A DNA stretch of 19,519 bases from an uncultured Lachnospiraceae bacterium (GTDB lineage Bacteria; Bacillota; Clostridia; Lachnospirales; Lachnospiraceae). The stretch covers positions 1 through 19,519 of the forward strand of contig CACZSB010000015.1 of NCBI GenBank assembly GCA_902783765.1, in the 5' to 3' direction. Positions within the stretch are counted from its first letter, which is position 1, and each line of letters opens with the position of its first letter. The notes under the pieces were generated by a model that ran no database searches, was not told the DNA's origin, and saw nothing but the letters and a program-made list of their open reading frames with translations. The position numbers and the translations under genes were made by a program. Below are positions 1 to 6,845 of this stretch, one piece after another.

Positions 1-3000
1 AGTCGGTACGATGGAATCCGGACAAGAGTATGTCAGCACGGCCTTTACCGCTTCATCCGGTACCAACACCTTGACGAAAAGGTCGATGCGGTTGCCCAGT
101 GTTAGGGCCACGGTATCGATGGTCACCTGCGGCATAGCCTCTTCATAGATATCCGTATATTCCGTTCCCTCAAACTCCACGGTGGCGGTATAGCGGATGA
201 TCTTCTGGTCGGTCAGCTCTTCCATGGTGACGACCGCATCCAGAACCTGGCTGTCATCCTTCAGGAAGCAGTTGAAGGTGGCGGTGGCGGTGTAAGGCTT
301 TTCTTCCACATTCCACTCCCATACAGGTGCTTCGTAGGTGTGTTCGGAGTGGGAGGCAGGGCCTAATACCACGGTTTCTTCCAGCTGATTCTCATCATCC
401 TCGTTGATATCCGAGGTGACGATGTTCACGGTGCCCACGCTTCCCTTGCTGAACTTCAGGGTCAGGATGGTTTCGCCTTCCTTGAATCCGTCAAAGTCCA
501 CAAAGGCAAAGGTGAACTTGGTGGCTTCTTCGTTGGCAGACTGGAACTGTGCCTGGCTTTCGTAGCCCACCAGGGTCACAGTGTCAGGAATTTCCACCGT
601 GATCAGACCGTTCATGGAAAGCTCTTCCGCGGTGATTTCCACGGTGACTTCGGTGTTTACCTTGTCGGGTTCCGCGGGCTGATCCGCCCCGGCCTTCACC
701 GCATTGGTGCCGCCCACGGGCTGCAGCTGTCCGTCCACGAATTCCAGTTCAATGGCGCTTTCTTCCACCAGCTCTGCCGCGTCACGCACCGCATGCCATT
801 CAGGCACATCCCCTACGTTATTACCACCGGCACCGGCATTGTTGGAAATGGCGCCCAACAGCACCACCGGCCATACGCCGTCGCCCACATTTCCGATGTA
901 AGAAGATCTGAATCCCACATTCGCTCCAGCATAGGAAAGCTGATAGATTTCGCTGGTGGAGCCGTTGAAGTGAGCCAGGTAGAAGTTGGCGTCGGAGCCT
1001 TCGACCATGGAGTTGCCGCTAAATTTTTCCCCATCCATGAGCTCGACCTTAAAATTCAGATCCGTTGCGTAGGTGGTTCCGCGATAGGTTGTGCCATCGC
1101 TGGTCACAGCACGGCTGTACATGGTGCCATTGGCATCCAACAGGTAGTACCAGTCATAGCCGTCTGCGGGCTCGTAGGCAATGCCGGCCAGGGTGCCGCC
1201 GATCACATAGCCGCTCCAAGTTTCGGTGCCGAGATGATGGTACAACAGCATGCCGCTGCCACTATAGTTGTTGTTGACACCGTAAATACGGTGGGCATCG
1301 GGATTGGCTTCGTTGTACAGCTTACCCATCGCCATATCGTCCAAAGGACCCCAGCCGCCAAACATGTCCGCACCGGCAAAGCTATTGAGGACCTCATCTG
1401 TTTCCAAACTGATCTCAACAATATCTCCGTTCCAGTCCTGAATGTAAGCATGGGTGGAATCCGTAGGATCCAGGGTCATGGCGGTAATGCCTTCCGGGAA
1501 GTCCCCAAGGGGCGTCCAGGTTTCGTCATTTTCCAGATCCCAGGAGAAATACAGAGGATTGCCCGCCTCATCCTGGAGCACGCCGATGAGGGTCATGGGA
1601 ATCAGGAAGACTTCCACTTCGCAATAGGCTTCAATGGTAGGATCCTCCGCATAGCTGCAGACAATGCGGGTCTTACCCTTGGACACAGCCGTAACGGTTC
1701 CTAATTCATTCACAGTGGCGATGGATTCGTCCTCAGAGCTCCAGAATACTTCATCGGGAGCGCCCCAAGGGCTTACAACGGCTTCCAGTTGGGCCGTATT
1801 GCCCCGCAGGATACGGACAGAAGTCTCTTTCAGGGTCAGGGTAACATCTTCATTCAGTTCATCCTTGTTGAAGTTTACCTTGTAGGTGGACAAATTGGCC
1901 GCGTAATCGTAAACCTCCACCAGGAGATGGTCCGGGATATCCTTGCCGTCAAAAAGCTCATCCAGCTTGAATTCATAACTGTACTGCTCGCCCTTGCGGA
2001 TGTTGTCCAGACCGCCGAAGTGTTTGACTGCCTTGCCATCCTCAGTATACAAAGCAACGGCGGCAATGTACTCATTGTCGTGGGCGATCACGGTGAGCAG
2101 GCTGGCCTCTTCCTCCACAGCCACGATGGTAGGGGCTGCGCCGTCCACCACGAAGGGGATGGAGAAGATGGAGCCTTCGCCCAACTCGTTCCAGTCAATG
2201 CCCCGGTTTACATAATACTCCGGTGCCGCCTGGAAGTTCAGATTCAGCTTGGTGCCGTTGGAGCCGCTGGGGCTGTAGCCGATGGCGGTGGTGCCTGTAT
2301 CATTGCGCCACTGGCTCTGGCTGCGGTAATAGTAGGCACCGTAGGCCTGGCCATCGATGTACAGAGTGTTCTTGGCTACTTCCTTGCCGGCACCGTTGGT
2401 AATAAAGAAGCGGCGGGCCGAGGCATTCCGGATCAGGGAATATTGCACATCCGTAATCACAGAGCTGGGACTGATGGCGTTCCGCTCGGGATAATACTGC
2501 TTGTCAGCTTCCAGAGGGTTTCCGCCGAAGAAGTATTTAGTCGAGCTGCCAGCATACTGCACCAGGAAGCCCTGAGCCTTACCTCCGTCTATAAAGAGGT
2601 CGGGCTTGCCCTGACCGGATTTGTCAAAGGCATAGGCCATGTAGGGGAATCTGTTCTCCAGCCCGTGAACGAAGTCCACATAGGAGCCCTTGTCGAACAT
2701 GGAAGCGTCTGTCCAGTTGCCATAGAAGCCCAGAACCGGGATGGAATGGGTGATGCCAATAGCCCCATCCAGGGTGTCGCTTTCCGTGGCATAGATGAAG
2801 CCTTCAATGTAGTTGCCGTTGGGGTAGCTGCCTAAAGCCGCCTCCAGACCGGAAAGGGTCAGCACCACTTCCATGGCCTCGCCGGGAAGCAGATTGATGG
2901 TAGCTGTGCTGAGTTTTTCGAAGGCCAGACGGGCATCGTAGGTGTCGATATCGCCGTCGCCGTCAATATCCGGCTGGGAGTTGGGGTTGATATTGTCCTC

Positions 3001-5556
3001 GGACTCCAGGCCGGAGCAGACATCCAGCAAGAATTGAGCATCCAGGCTGTCTACATCCTTATCTCCATTAAAGTCGAACTTATCGTTCTTCGCATTGTTG
3101 GCCCAATCAAGCTTCAGGGTAAGGGGTTCCACTTCCTGCAGACGATAACCCTGGGCAACTAACTGGGTAAAGAACTCGGCCTCCAGTTCGAAGGAGGTGG
3201 TTTCGTCGGAGAAATTGTGCAGGCTGAAGGTGATCTGAACCGAATCGTTCAGCACCTGGCCCAATTCCACCTTCACCTTGCCGTCGGCAATGGAGGCGGC
3301 CGCAGAGGCAGGAGCCGTATCCGCCACCTTGTCGATGGTCACGAAGGAGCGGGCATTGATGGCATTATTGATATTCACCAGACCGGAGCCCTGTTTCATG
3401 AGGGAGTACATGCCCTTTTCCCCGATCACGGGCACGGAGGTGGACATGAGCAGGCTCTGGGCCAGCTGGCGGACGCTTAAACCGGTTTTTGCCACCAGGT
3501 CGTTCTCCCGGATATACTGGGCCAGCACAGCCACCACGCCGGCCATCTGAGGGGCCGCCATGGAGGTTCCGCTCATAAGAGTGTACTTGCCGGGGCCGCC
3601 TGTCACATTCCCGCTTTCATAATGAGCGCCGTCCACGGAATAGATATTGCCGCCGGGGGCGGTGATTTCCGGCTTCAGGGACAGATCCCCGGGAACGCCC
3701 CAGCTGGAGAAGTCGCTCATGGTGTAATTCTGCGCATTATAGTTTACCACATGGGCGTCGTCCGCTGCGGAGATCTGAATGGTACCGGCATAGGCATCCA
3801 GCCCAGCATTATTGGCAAGGGGCTGGGAGGCGGCAATGATCTCCCGGCCTTCCGCCTGGGTAATGGATACGGCGGGGGCTTTATAGCTGTAGCCCGTCAG
3901 ATTCATATTAATAGTGCCGGCCTGGTTGTTGATGATAACCACGGCTACGGCGCCCTGGGCAATGGCCGCATTGGCCTTGGCAAAGAAGGAGGAGGTGCCC
4001 CGGAAGCAGAAGGCTACCTTGCCCTTAATGGCATCCTCGCCTAAATCCTCTACCAGCGCCAGGAACTGGTCCCCGTCCTGGCCCACATGATTATTGTCGT
4101 CCACGCCGGGGCCGTTGATGATCACATATTCATATTCTCCGGCAATACTGGTCATGGGCTCATTGCTATAACCGCTGCTTTCGTTGTAAATCACGAACAC
4201 ATCATTGGCAGTAAAGCCCACGCCGATGACACCGTCGTTATCAATGGAAGCGGTGCTTAAGGTGTTGGCATAGGTATTGGGGCTGCCGCCGGTGGCGTAG
4301 TTTACATCATCGTCATACAGGACACCCAAATTGGATTCGGTCCAGTCGTAGTTGTTGCCAGCGGAACCGGTCCAGATCAGGTTGGTGCATTTAGACAGAT
4401 TGTTCAGAATGGCCTGATAAGTGGTATTCACCGTAAAGCCCGCGGAGCTTGAACCCAGGGAAAGATTCACAGAGTCCGCCCCCAGCAGGATGGCGTCCTC
4501 AATAGCTACCATGTAGTCCGCGTCCGAGGTGGTTCCGCCGTTGCCGAAGGTCTGCATGGCCAGGATCTGGGCATCGGGGGCTTCGCCCTGGGTTTTGACC
4601 CTCTCCAGAGAAGCCACAAAACCGCCGTTGCCGTCAGACACATAACGGTTACCCGCCGCAATACCGGCCACATGGGAACCGTGACCGGAAAGACCCGTGC
4701 CGGAAATATGGGAGGGATCCAGATTCCGGCTGGCATAGTTGACGCCGAAGGGAACCTTGGTGCTCTTGTAGGCGCCGTTGCCGTCCGCCACCCGCCTGGA
4801 GATATTGAGCTGACCCCAAACCTGAGCCACTTCATCTTCCGTCAGCAGATCCACATTCTGATCCAGGGTGGAAAGGGCATATTCCAGGCCCGCTCCGTCA
4901 AAGAGCTCGTGGGTCAGGTCGATACCCGTATCGATGATGGCCACCTTGCTGCCGGCACCGGTATAACCGGCGGCCCAGGCAAAGTCGCCCCCCACCATGG
5001 TACTGGCAATGGCCATATTCGGCTCATCGTCCGGGGTGACTTCCTCGACTTCATAAAGAGTTTCGATAACCACATCCTTTACACCGGGAGTGGCTTTGAT
5101 CTCCTCTATTTTATTATAGGGAACATTAGCAGAAATAATATTGGTTACCAGGGTCAGGTTCCACACCACATCCAGCTTTTCACCGCCCAGGACCTTGGCG
5201 GAGATGGTCTCGGCCATGGCGTCCTGCTGCTTTTGCAGCTGCTGCCGATAGGACTTGGCACTGGTGTTCGCCGCGATTTCGTAGGCAGGGAACTTGTCCA
5301 AAGTAGGGGCCGAATCCAATAAAATGGAGACTCGGATCATGCCGTCTTTGACATATATGTCTTCAAAGACCTGCTGTGTCTTCTTGTCTCTGAAAAGAAG
5401 ACCGTTGCCTTTGTTCTCGACCTTCTCCCAGGTGACACCTGTGCTCTCGCCGTTTTCACTGCCTTCCGCCCGGACAGGGAAGTGTCCGGAGGAAAGGATC
5501 ATGGCCGCGGCCAGGAGCACTGACAAAAAACGGTTGAATTTTTTGCTTTTTGTCAT
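1..5556 (-). CDS. Giant secreted subtilisin-like (S8) serine protease, lactocepin/C5a-peptidase type, 3' end outside window
   Basis: An open frame of 1852 codons runs off the left edge with no stop. The ATG at 5556 follows GAGAGG at 8 nt and opens a signal peptide (basic start, LLAAAMIL core, likely cleavage after VRA near residue 30). Residues 73-172 look like an I9-type propeptide. The S8 domain shows Asp209 (IIDTGID), His292 (SGHGSHVAG), oxyanion Asn401 (GSAGNN) and Ser665 (SGTSMAAP), with a PA-like insert around 485-545. An Fn3-like region (about 735-940, ending IPVLGFYGNW) is interrupted by two EF-hand/dockerin loops (828-839 and 863-874). Next come a Big_2 Ig-like domain (1237-1312), an unassigned Trp/Tyr/Gly-rich, possibly propeller-like stretch (1313-1610), a cohesin-like beta domain (about 1632-1720) and a Clostridia-type ATATF/YTATV surface repeat (1753-1812). 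It probably cuts extracellular proteins at the cell surface. Its substrate and its anchor cannot be seen. Family and catalytic residues are secure; the distal domain names are inference. Confidence 0.93.
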   Translation of the reverse strand, partial: MTKSKKFNRFLSVLLAAAMILSSGHFPVRAEGSENGESTGVTWEKVENKGNGLLFRDKKTQQVFEDIYVKDGMIRVSILLDSAPTLDKFPAYEIAANTSAKSYRQQLQKQQDAMAETISAKVLGGEKLDVVWNLTLVTNIISANVPYNKIEEIKATPGVKDVVIETLYEVEEVTPDDEPNMAIASTMVGGDFAWAAGYTGAGSKVAIIDTGIDLTHELFDGAGLEYALSTLDQNVDLLTEDEVAQVWGQLNISRRVADGNGAYKSTKVPFGVNYASRNLDPSHISGTGLSGHGSHVAGIAAGNRYVSDGNGGFVASLERVKTQGEAPDAQILAMQTFGNGGTTSDADYMVAIEDAILLGADSVNLSLGSSSAGFTVNTTYQAILNNLSKCTNLIWTGSAGNNYDWTESNLGVLYDDDVNYATGGSPNTYANTLSTASIDNDGVIGVGFTANDVFVIYNESSGYSNEPMTSIAGEYEYVIINGPGVDDNNHVGQDGDQFLALVEDLGEDAIKGKVAFCFRGTSSFFAKANAAIAQGAVAVVIINNQAGTINMNLTGYSYKAPAVSITQAEGREIIAASQPLANNAGLDAYAGTIQISAADDAHVVNYNAQNYTMSDFSSWGVPGDLSLKPEITAPGGNIYSVDGAHYESGNVTGGPGKYTLMSGTSMAAPQMAGVVAVLAQYIRENDLVAKTGLSVRQLAQSLLMSTSVPVIGEKGMYSLMKQGSGLVNINNAINARSFVTIDKVADTAPASAAASIADGKVKVELGQVLNDSVQITFSLHNFSDETTSFELEAEFFTQLVAQGYRLQEVEPLTLKLDWANNAKNDKFDFNGDKDVDSLDAQFLLDVCSGLESEDNINPNSQPDIDGDGDIDTYDARLAFEKLSTATINLLPGEAMEVVLTLSGLEAALGSYPNGNYIEGFIYATESDTLDGAIGITHSIPVLGFYGNWTDASMFDKGSYVDFVHGLENRFPYMAYAFDKSGQGKPDLFIDGGKAQGFLVQYAGSSTKYFFGGNPLEADKQYYPERNAISPSSVITDVQYSLIRNASARRFFITNGAGKEVAKNTLYIDGQAYGAYYYRSQSQWRNDTGTTAIGYSPSGSNGTKLNLNFQAAPEYYVNRGIDWNELGEGSIFSIPFVVDGAAPTIVAVEEEASLLTVIAHDNEYIAAVALYTEDGKAVKHFGGLDNIRKGEQYSYEFKLDELFDGKDIPDHLLVEVYDYAANLSTYKVNFNKDELNEDVTLTLKETSVRILRGNTAQLEAVVSPWGAPDEVFWSSEDESIATVNELGTVTAVSKGKTRIVCSYAEDPTIEAYCEVEVFLIPMTLIGVLQDEAGNPLYFSWDLENDETWTPLGDFPEGITAMTLDPTDSTHAYIQDWNGDIVEISLETDEVLNSFAGADMFGGWGPLDDMAMGKLYNEANPDAHRIYGVNNNYSGSGMLLYHHLGTETWSGYVIGGTLAGIAYEPADGYDWYYLLDANGTMYSRAVTSDGTTYRGTTYATDLNFKVELMDGEKFSGNSMVEGSDANFYLAHFNGSTSEIYQLSYAGANVGFRSSYIGNVGDGVWPVVLLGAISNNAGAGGNNVGDVPEWHAVRDAAELVEESAIELEFVDGQLQPVGGTNAVKAGADQPAEPDKVNTEVTVEITAEELSMNGLITVEIPDTVTLVGYESQAQFQSANEEATKFTFAFVDFDGFKEGETILTLKFSKGSVGTVNIVTSDINEDDENQLEETVVLGPASHSEHTYEAPVWEWNVEEKPYTATATFNCFLKDDSQVLDAVVTMEELTDQKIIRYTATVEFEGTEYTDIYEEAMPQVTIDTVALTLGNRIDLFVKVLVPDEAVKAVLTYSCPDSIVPT

Positions 5557-5621
5557 ACCTTTTTCCTCTCTTTCTCTATGGTATATTTTTGAAGAGCTAT
5601 TTAGCTTTGCCCTCCTATTGA

Positions 5622-5642
5622 TATGCCGCGGGATGCGGCATA
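5622..5642 (-). other. Hairpin in the pqqD-like / protease gap
   Basis: TATGCCGC and GCGGCATA form an 8-bp perfect stem around a 5-nt loop, in the 100-nt space between the PqqD-like stop and the protease start. No T-run follows on either strand, so it is not a classic terminator. An mRNA-processing or stabilising role, to set different levels of protease and upstream proteins, is possible but unproven. An AGGAGG just downstream of it on the minus strand has no start codon at a usable distance. Confidence 0.4.
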
Positions 5643-5656
5643 AAACCCTTGATTGC

Positions 5657-5917
5657 TTATTCCTCTATGGCCCCTATGCCCCGCAGGCTCTCCAGGACCT
5701 TATCCACATCCTTTTCAATCATGTCCCGGGGGGCATCGTAGCGGGCCAGCATGGCCTCAATAATGGCTTCCCGGCTGGTTTCCTGCTTCAGCAGTTCCAC
5801 AATATTGGCCGCTGTTTTATTGCAGCGGACCATGCCGGAAAACAGGTGGCTGTCCGTGGCCACCATGACCTGGGCGTCCCCCACCTGCTGGGTTAAAAAT
5901 GCATCTTTAAGCTTCAT
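5657..5917 (-). CDS. PqqD-family small protein (RiPP recognition element fold), orphan
   Basis: This 86-residue protein has the PqqD pattern: an N-terminal strand segment, the central N-K-T-A-A-N-I-V-E-L-L helix (residues 33-43), a helix ending in ARYDAP, and a final KDVDKVLESLRGIGAI helix. PqqD relatives are small winged-helix proteins that bind leader peptides of ribosomally made peptides and present them to modifying enzymes, often radical SAM proteins. No such enzyme or precursor peptide is visible in this window. The start is supported by AAAGGAAG 7 nt upstream of the ATG. It lies 25 nt after the lipoprotein stop and 100 nt before the protease start, so all three are probably co-transcribed. 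Short stand-alone PqqD homologues are frequent in Clostridia. The family is fairly sure; the partner here is unknown. Confidence 0.8.
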   Translation of the reverse strand: MKLKDAFLTQQVGDAQVMVATDSHLFSGMVRCNKTAANIVELLKQETSREAIIEAMLARYDAPRDMIEKDVDKVLESLRGIGAIEE

Positions 5918-5942
5918 ATAATTTCTTCCTTTGGTTCTAATT

Positions 5943-6521
5943 TTAATGGTTGGTCTCGTTTTGGTTTTCCTTTTCCGCTGCCAGGACCTCCGGCAGGGAG
6001 CGGATCCACTCCAGCGCCGCCTCCCGCACCTCCACGGAAATCACATCAGAGGTCAGGGTCATTTGCCAATGCAGGGGCACGGCCTCTCCGCAGTATTCCT
6101 CTATTTGTTTCACCAGGGCCCGCTGCTTTTCTTCCAGCTCATCCCGGTATGCCTGGGCTGCCTGATCCGTGGTTATGGCCCCCAGCGAATAACCCGCGTC
6201 CAACACGGAGGGATAGCTCAGCCGGATGGAAACCCGAACCAGGGGGCCGCTGTATCGGGGCTTGCCCGACATGGATTCCGTACCGCCCGATTGCGATCCC
6301 TGTTCCCCTGAGGGCTGCGCCACGGAGGAGGATTCTGGTGCAGAAGCCGGCGGAACCGTGGCCTCGGTGGTGCGAGTCCCCGTCGACTTGGCTTCCGGGG
6401 TACTCTCCTCCGGCAATGTGCCGCCGCCCGTCTCCAGATTGGGAGAACAGGCACTTAACAAGATGCCCAGCAATAGGATTATTATATAGAGAAGACTTTT
6501 GCCTAAGGGGAGGCTTTCCAT
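5943..6521 (-). CDS. Lipoprotein with a C-terminal subtilase-propeptide-like (I9-like) domain
   Basis: A 192-residue protein. A hydrophobic segment ends in the lipobox LLSAC with Cys25 as the lipidation site, followed by a Ser/Thr/Pro/Glu/Gly-rich tether (about 26-90) and a folded domain (about 93-185). That domain matches residues 73-172 of the protease two genes downstream: both share RVSI, YR followed by Gln-rich helix residues, then GE-x5-W-x2-TL-x4-IS-x2-V and P-x-V in the same order, with the 35 residues from GE to P-x-V colinear without a gap. Propeptides of this type (I9) fold and inhibit subtilases, so a membrane-anchored inhibitor or folding helper for the protease is inferred. I prefer the ATG at 6521: a longer TTG-initiated reading from 6644 would start inside the predicted -35 box. 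The ribosome binding site is weak (AAGGG, about 14 nt away). The homology is seen directly; the function is inference. Confidence 0.85.
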   Translation of the reverse strand: MESLPLGKSLLYIIILLLGILLSACSPNLETGGGTLPEESTPEAKSTGTRTTEATVPPASAPESSSVAQPSGEQGSQSGGTESMSGKPRYSGPLVRVSIRLSYPSVLDAGYSLGAITTDQAAQAYRDELEEKQRALVKQIEEYCGEAVPLHWQMTLTSDVISVEVREAALEWIRSLPEVLAAEKENQNETNH

Positions 6522-6576
6522 ATCTGCTTTACCGGCCCTTGTCTGTATATGTTTTATGAAAGAATACGGAGACTTT

Positions 6577-6604
6577 TTTCGCAGGGTTACCCTACCCTGC
6601 GAAA
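6577..6604. promoter_or_regulatory. Perfect 10-bp inverted repeat at the start of the lipoprotein-protease transcript
   Basis: TTTCGCAGGG and CCCTGCGAAA flank an 8-nt spacer (TTACCCTA). The repeat begins about 5 nt after the predicted transcription start of the minus-strand unit and lies 56-83 nt before the lipoprotein ATG. It could be an operator that blocks transcription or a 5' stem-loop in the mRNA. No T-run follows on the minus strand, so it is not an attenuator-type terminator. Its inner part, GGTTACCCTACCCT, resembles the core of DtxR/IdeR-type metal-regulator boxes (12 of 14 positions against GGTTAGCCTAACCT as I recall the consensus). Confidence 0.6.
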
Positions 6605-6615
6605 TATCCAACAAT

Positions 6616-6644
6616 AGTGTACCCTGTGGCTTTATTTTTGTCAA
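6616..6644 (-). promoter_or_regulatory. Sigma-A-type promoter of the lipoprotein-pqqD-protease unit
   Basis: On the minus strand a perfect TTGACA (6644-6639) is followed after 17 nt by TACACT (6621-6616), which matches TATAAT at 4 of 6 positions. Transcription would start near 6609, giving a leader of about 88 nt that contains the 10-bp palindrome. Confidence 0.65.
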
Positions 6645-6742
6645 GACGAGCCGGCCACTGTCTTTGTTTTGTTACGACCCTTCTTCTCTTTTCTTAAATA
6701 TTTTCCGAACTCTCTTCTTTCCATTCACTTCCCAGAGAGCCC

Positions 6743-6771
6743 TTGACATATAAGGCCGGGGTTACCATAAT
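6743..6771 (+). promoter_or_regulatory. Sigma-A-type promoter of the ZIP transporter gene
   Basis: A perfect TTGACA (6743-6748), a 17-nt spacer and CATAAT (6766-6771, 5 of 6 to TATAAT) lie upstream of the transporter. The predicted start is near 6778, giving a leader of about 67 nt. Confidence 0.75.
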
Positions 6772-6778
6772 ATAACCC
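6759..6778. promoter_or_regulatory. Inverted repeat overlapping the ZIP promoter -10 box
   Basis: GGGTTA and TAACCC flank an 8-nt spacer, covering the -10 box and the predicted start point. That position suits a repressor operator. Its left half GGGTTACCATA repeats 10 of 11 bases of the GGGTTACCCTA found in the palindrome of the divergent unit. The stem is only 6 bp, so chance is possible. Confidence 0.4.
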
Positions 6779-6845
6779 GATTGTTTTCGCCGGGCTGTGG
6801 ACCGGACTGACCGGATCAGATGGATACTTCGGGAGATGATTATAT

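Larger units (their letters stand above)
6522..6845. other. Divergent intergenic region
   Basis: This 324-bp gap separates the minus-strand lipoprotein unit from the plus-strand ZIP transporter. It holds two back-to-back promoters whose -35 boxes are about 100 bp apart, a 10-bp palindrome on the protease side and a smaller inverted repeat at the ZIP promoter. Between the promoters lies a pyrimidine-rich tract (plus strand, roughly 6680-6722). I see no convincing small gene in it. Confidence 0.7.

Noticed and set aside
793..4044. Long plus-strand open frames (303, 348 and 140 codons) opposite the protease gene
   Set aside because: They are in exact codon register with the minus-strand protease, lack ribosome binding sites and family motifs, and arise because the protease avoids TTA, CTA and TCA codons. 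The minus-strand reading has a signal peptide, a catalytic triad and continuous domains.
5615..5641. Eight-codon minus-strand ORF (MPHPAAYQ) in the spacer before the protease, considered as a leader peptide or RiPP precursor
   Set aside because: It is too short, has no good ribosome binding site, and lies inside the hairpin; nothing supports translation.
4672..5896. Plus-strand frames of 216 and 200 codons over the protease start, spacer and PqqD-like gene
   Set aside because: The translations are low-information, cross real gene boundaries and oppose genes with clear homology.
6522..6644. TTG-initiated N-terminal extension (41 residues) of the lipoprotein
   Set aside because: It would start inside the predicted -35 box and place an odd stretch before a normal lipoprotein signal peptide; the ATG at 6521 fits better.
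6499..6753. Plus-strand 84-codon frame in the divergent promoter region
   Set aside because: It runs through the lipoprotein start, the palindrome and both promoters, and its product has no recognisable features.
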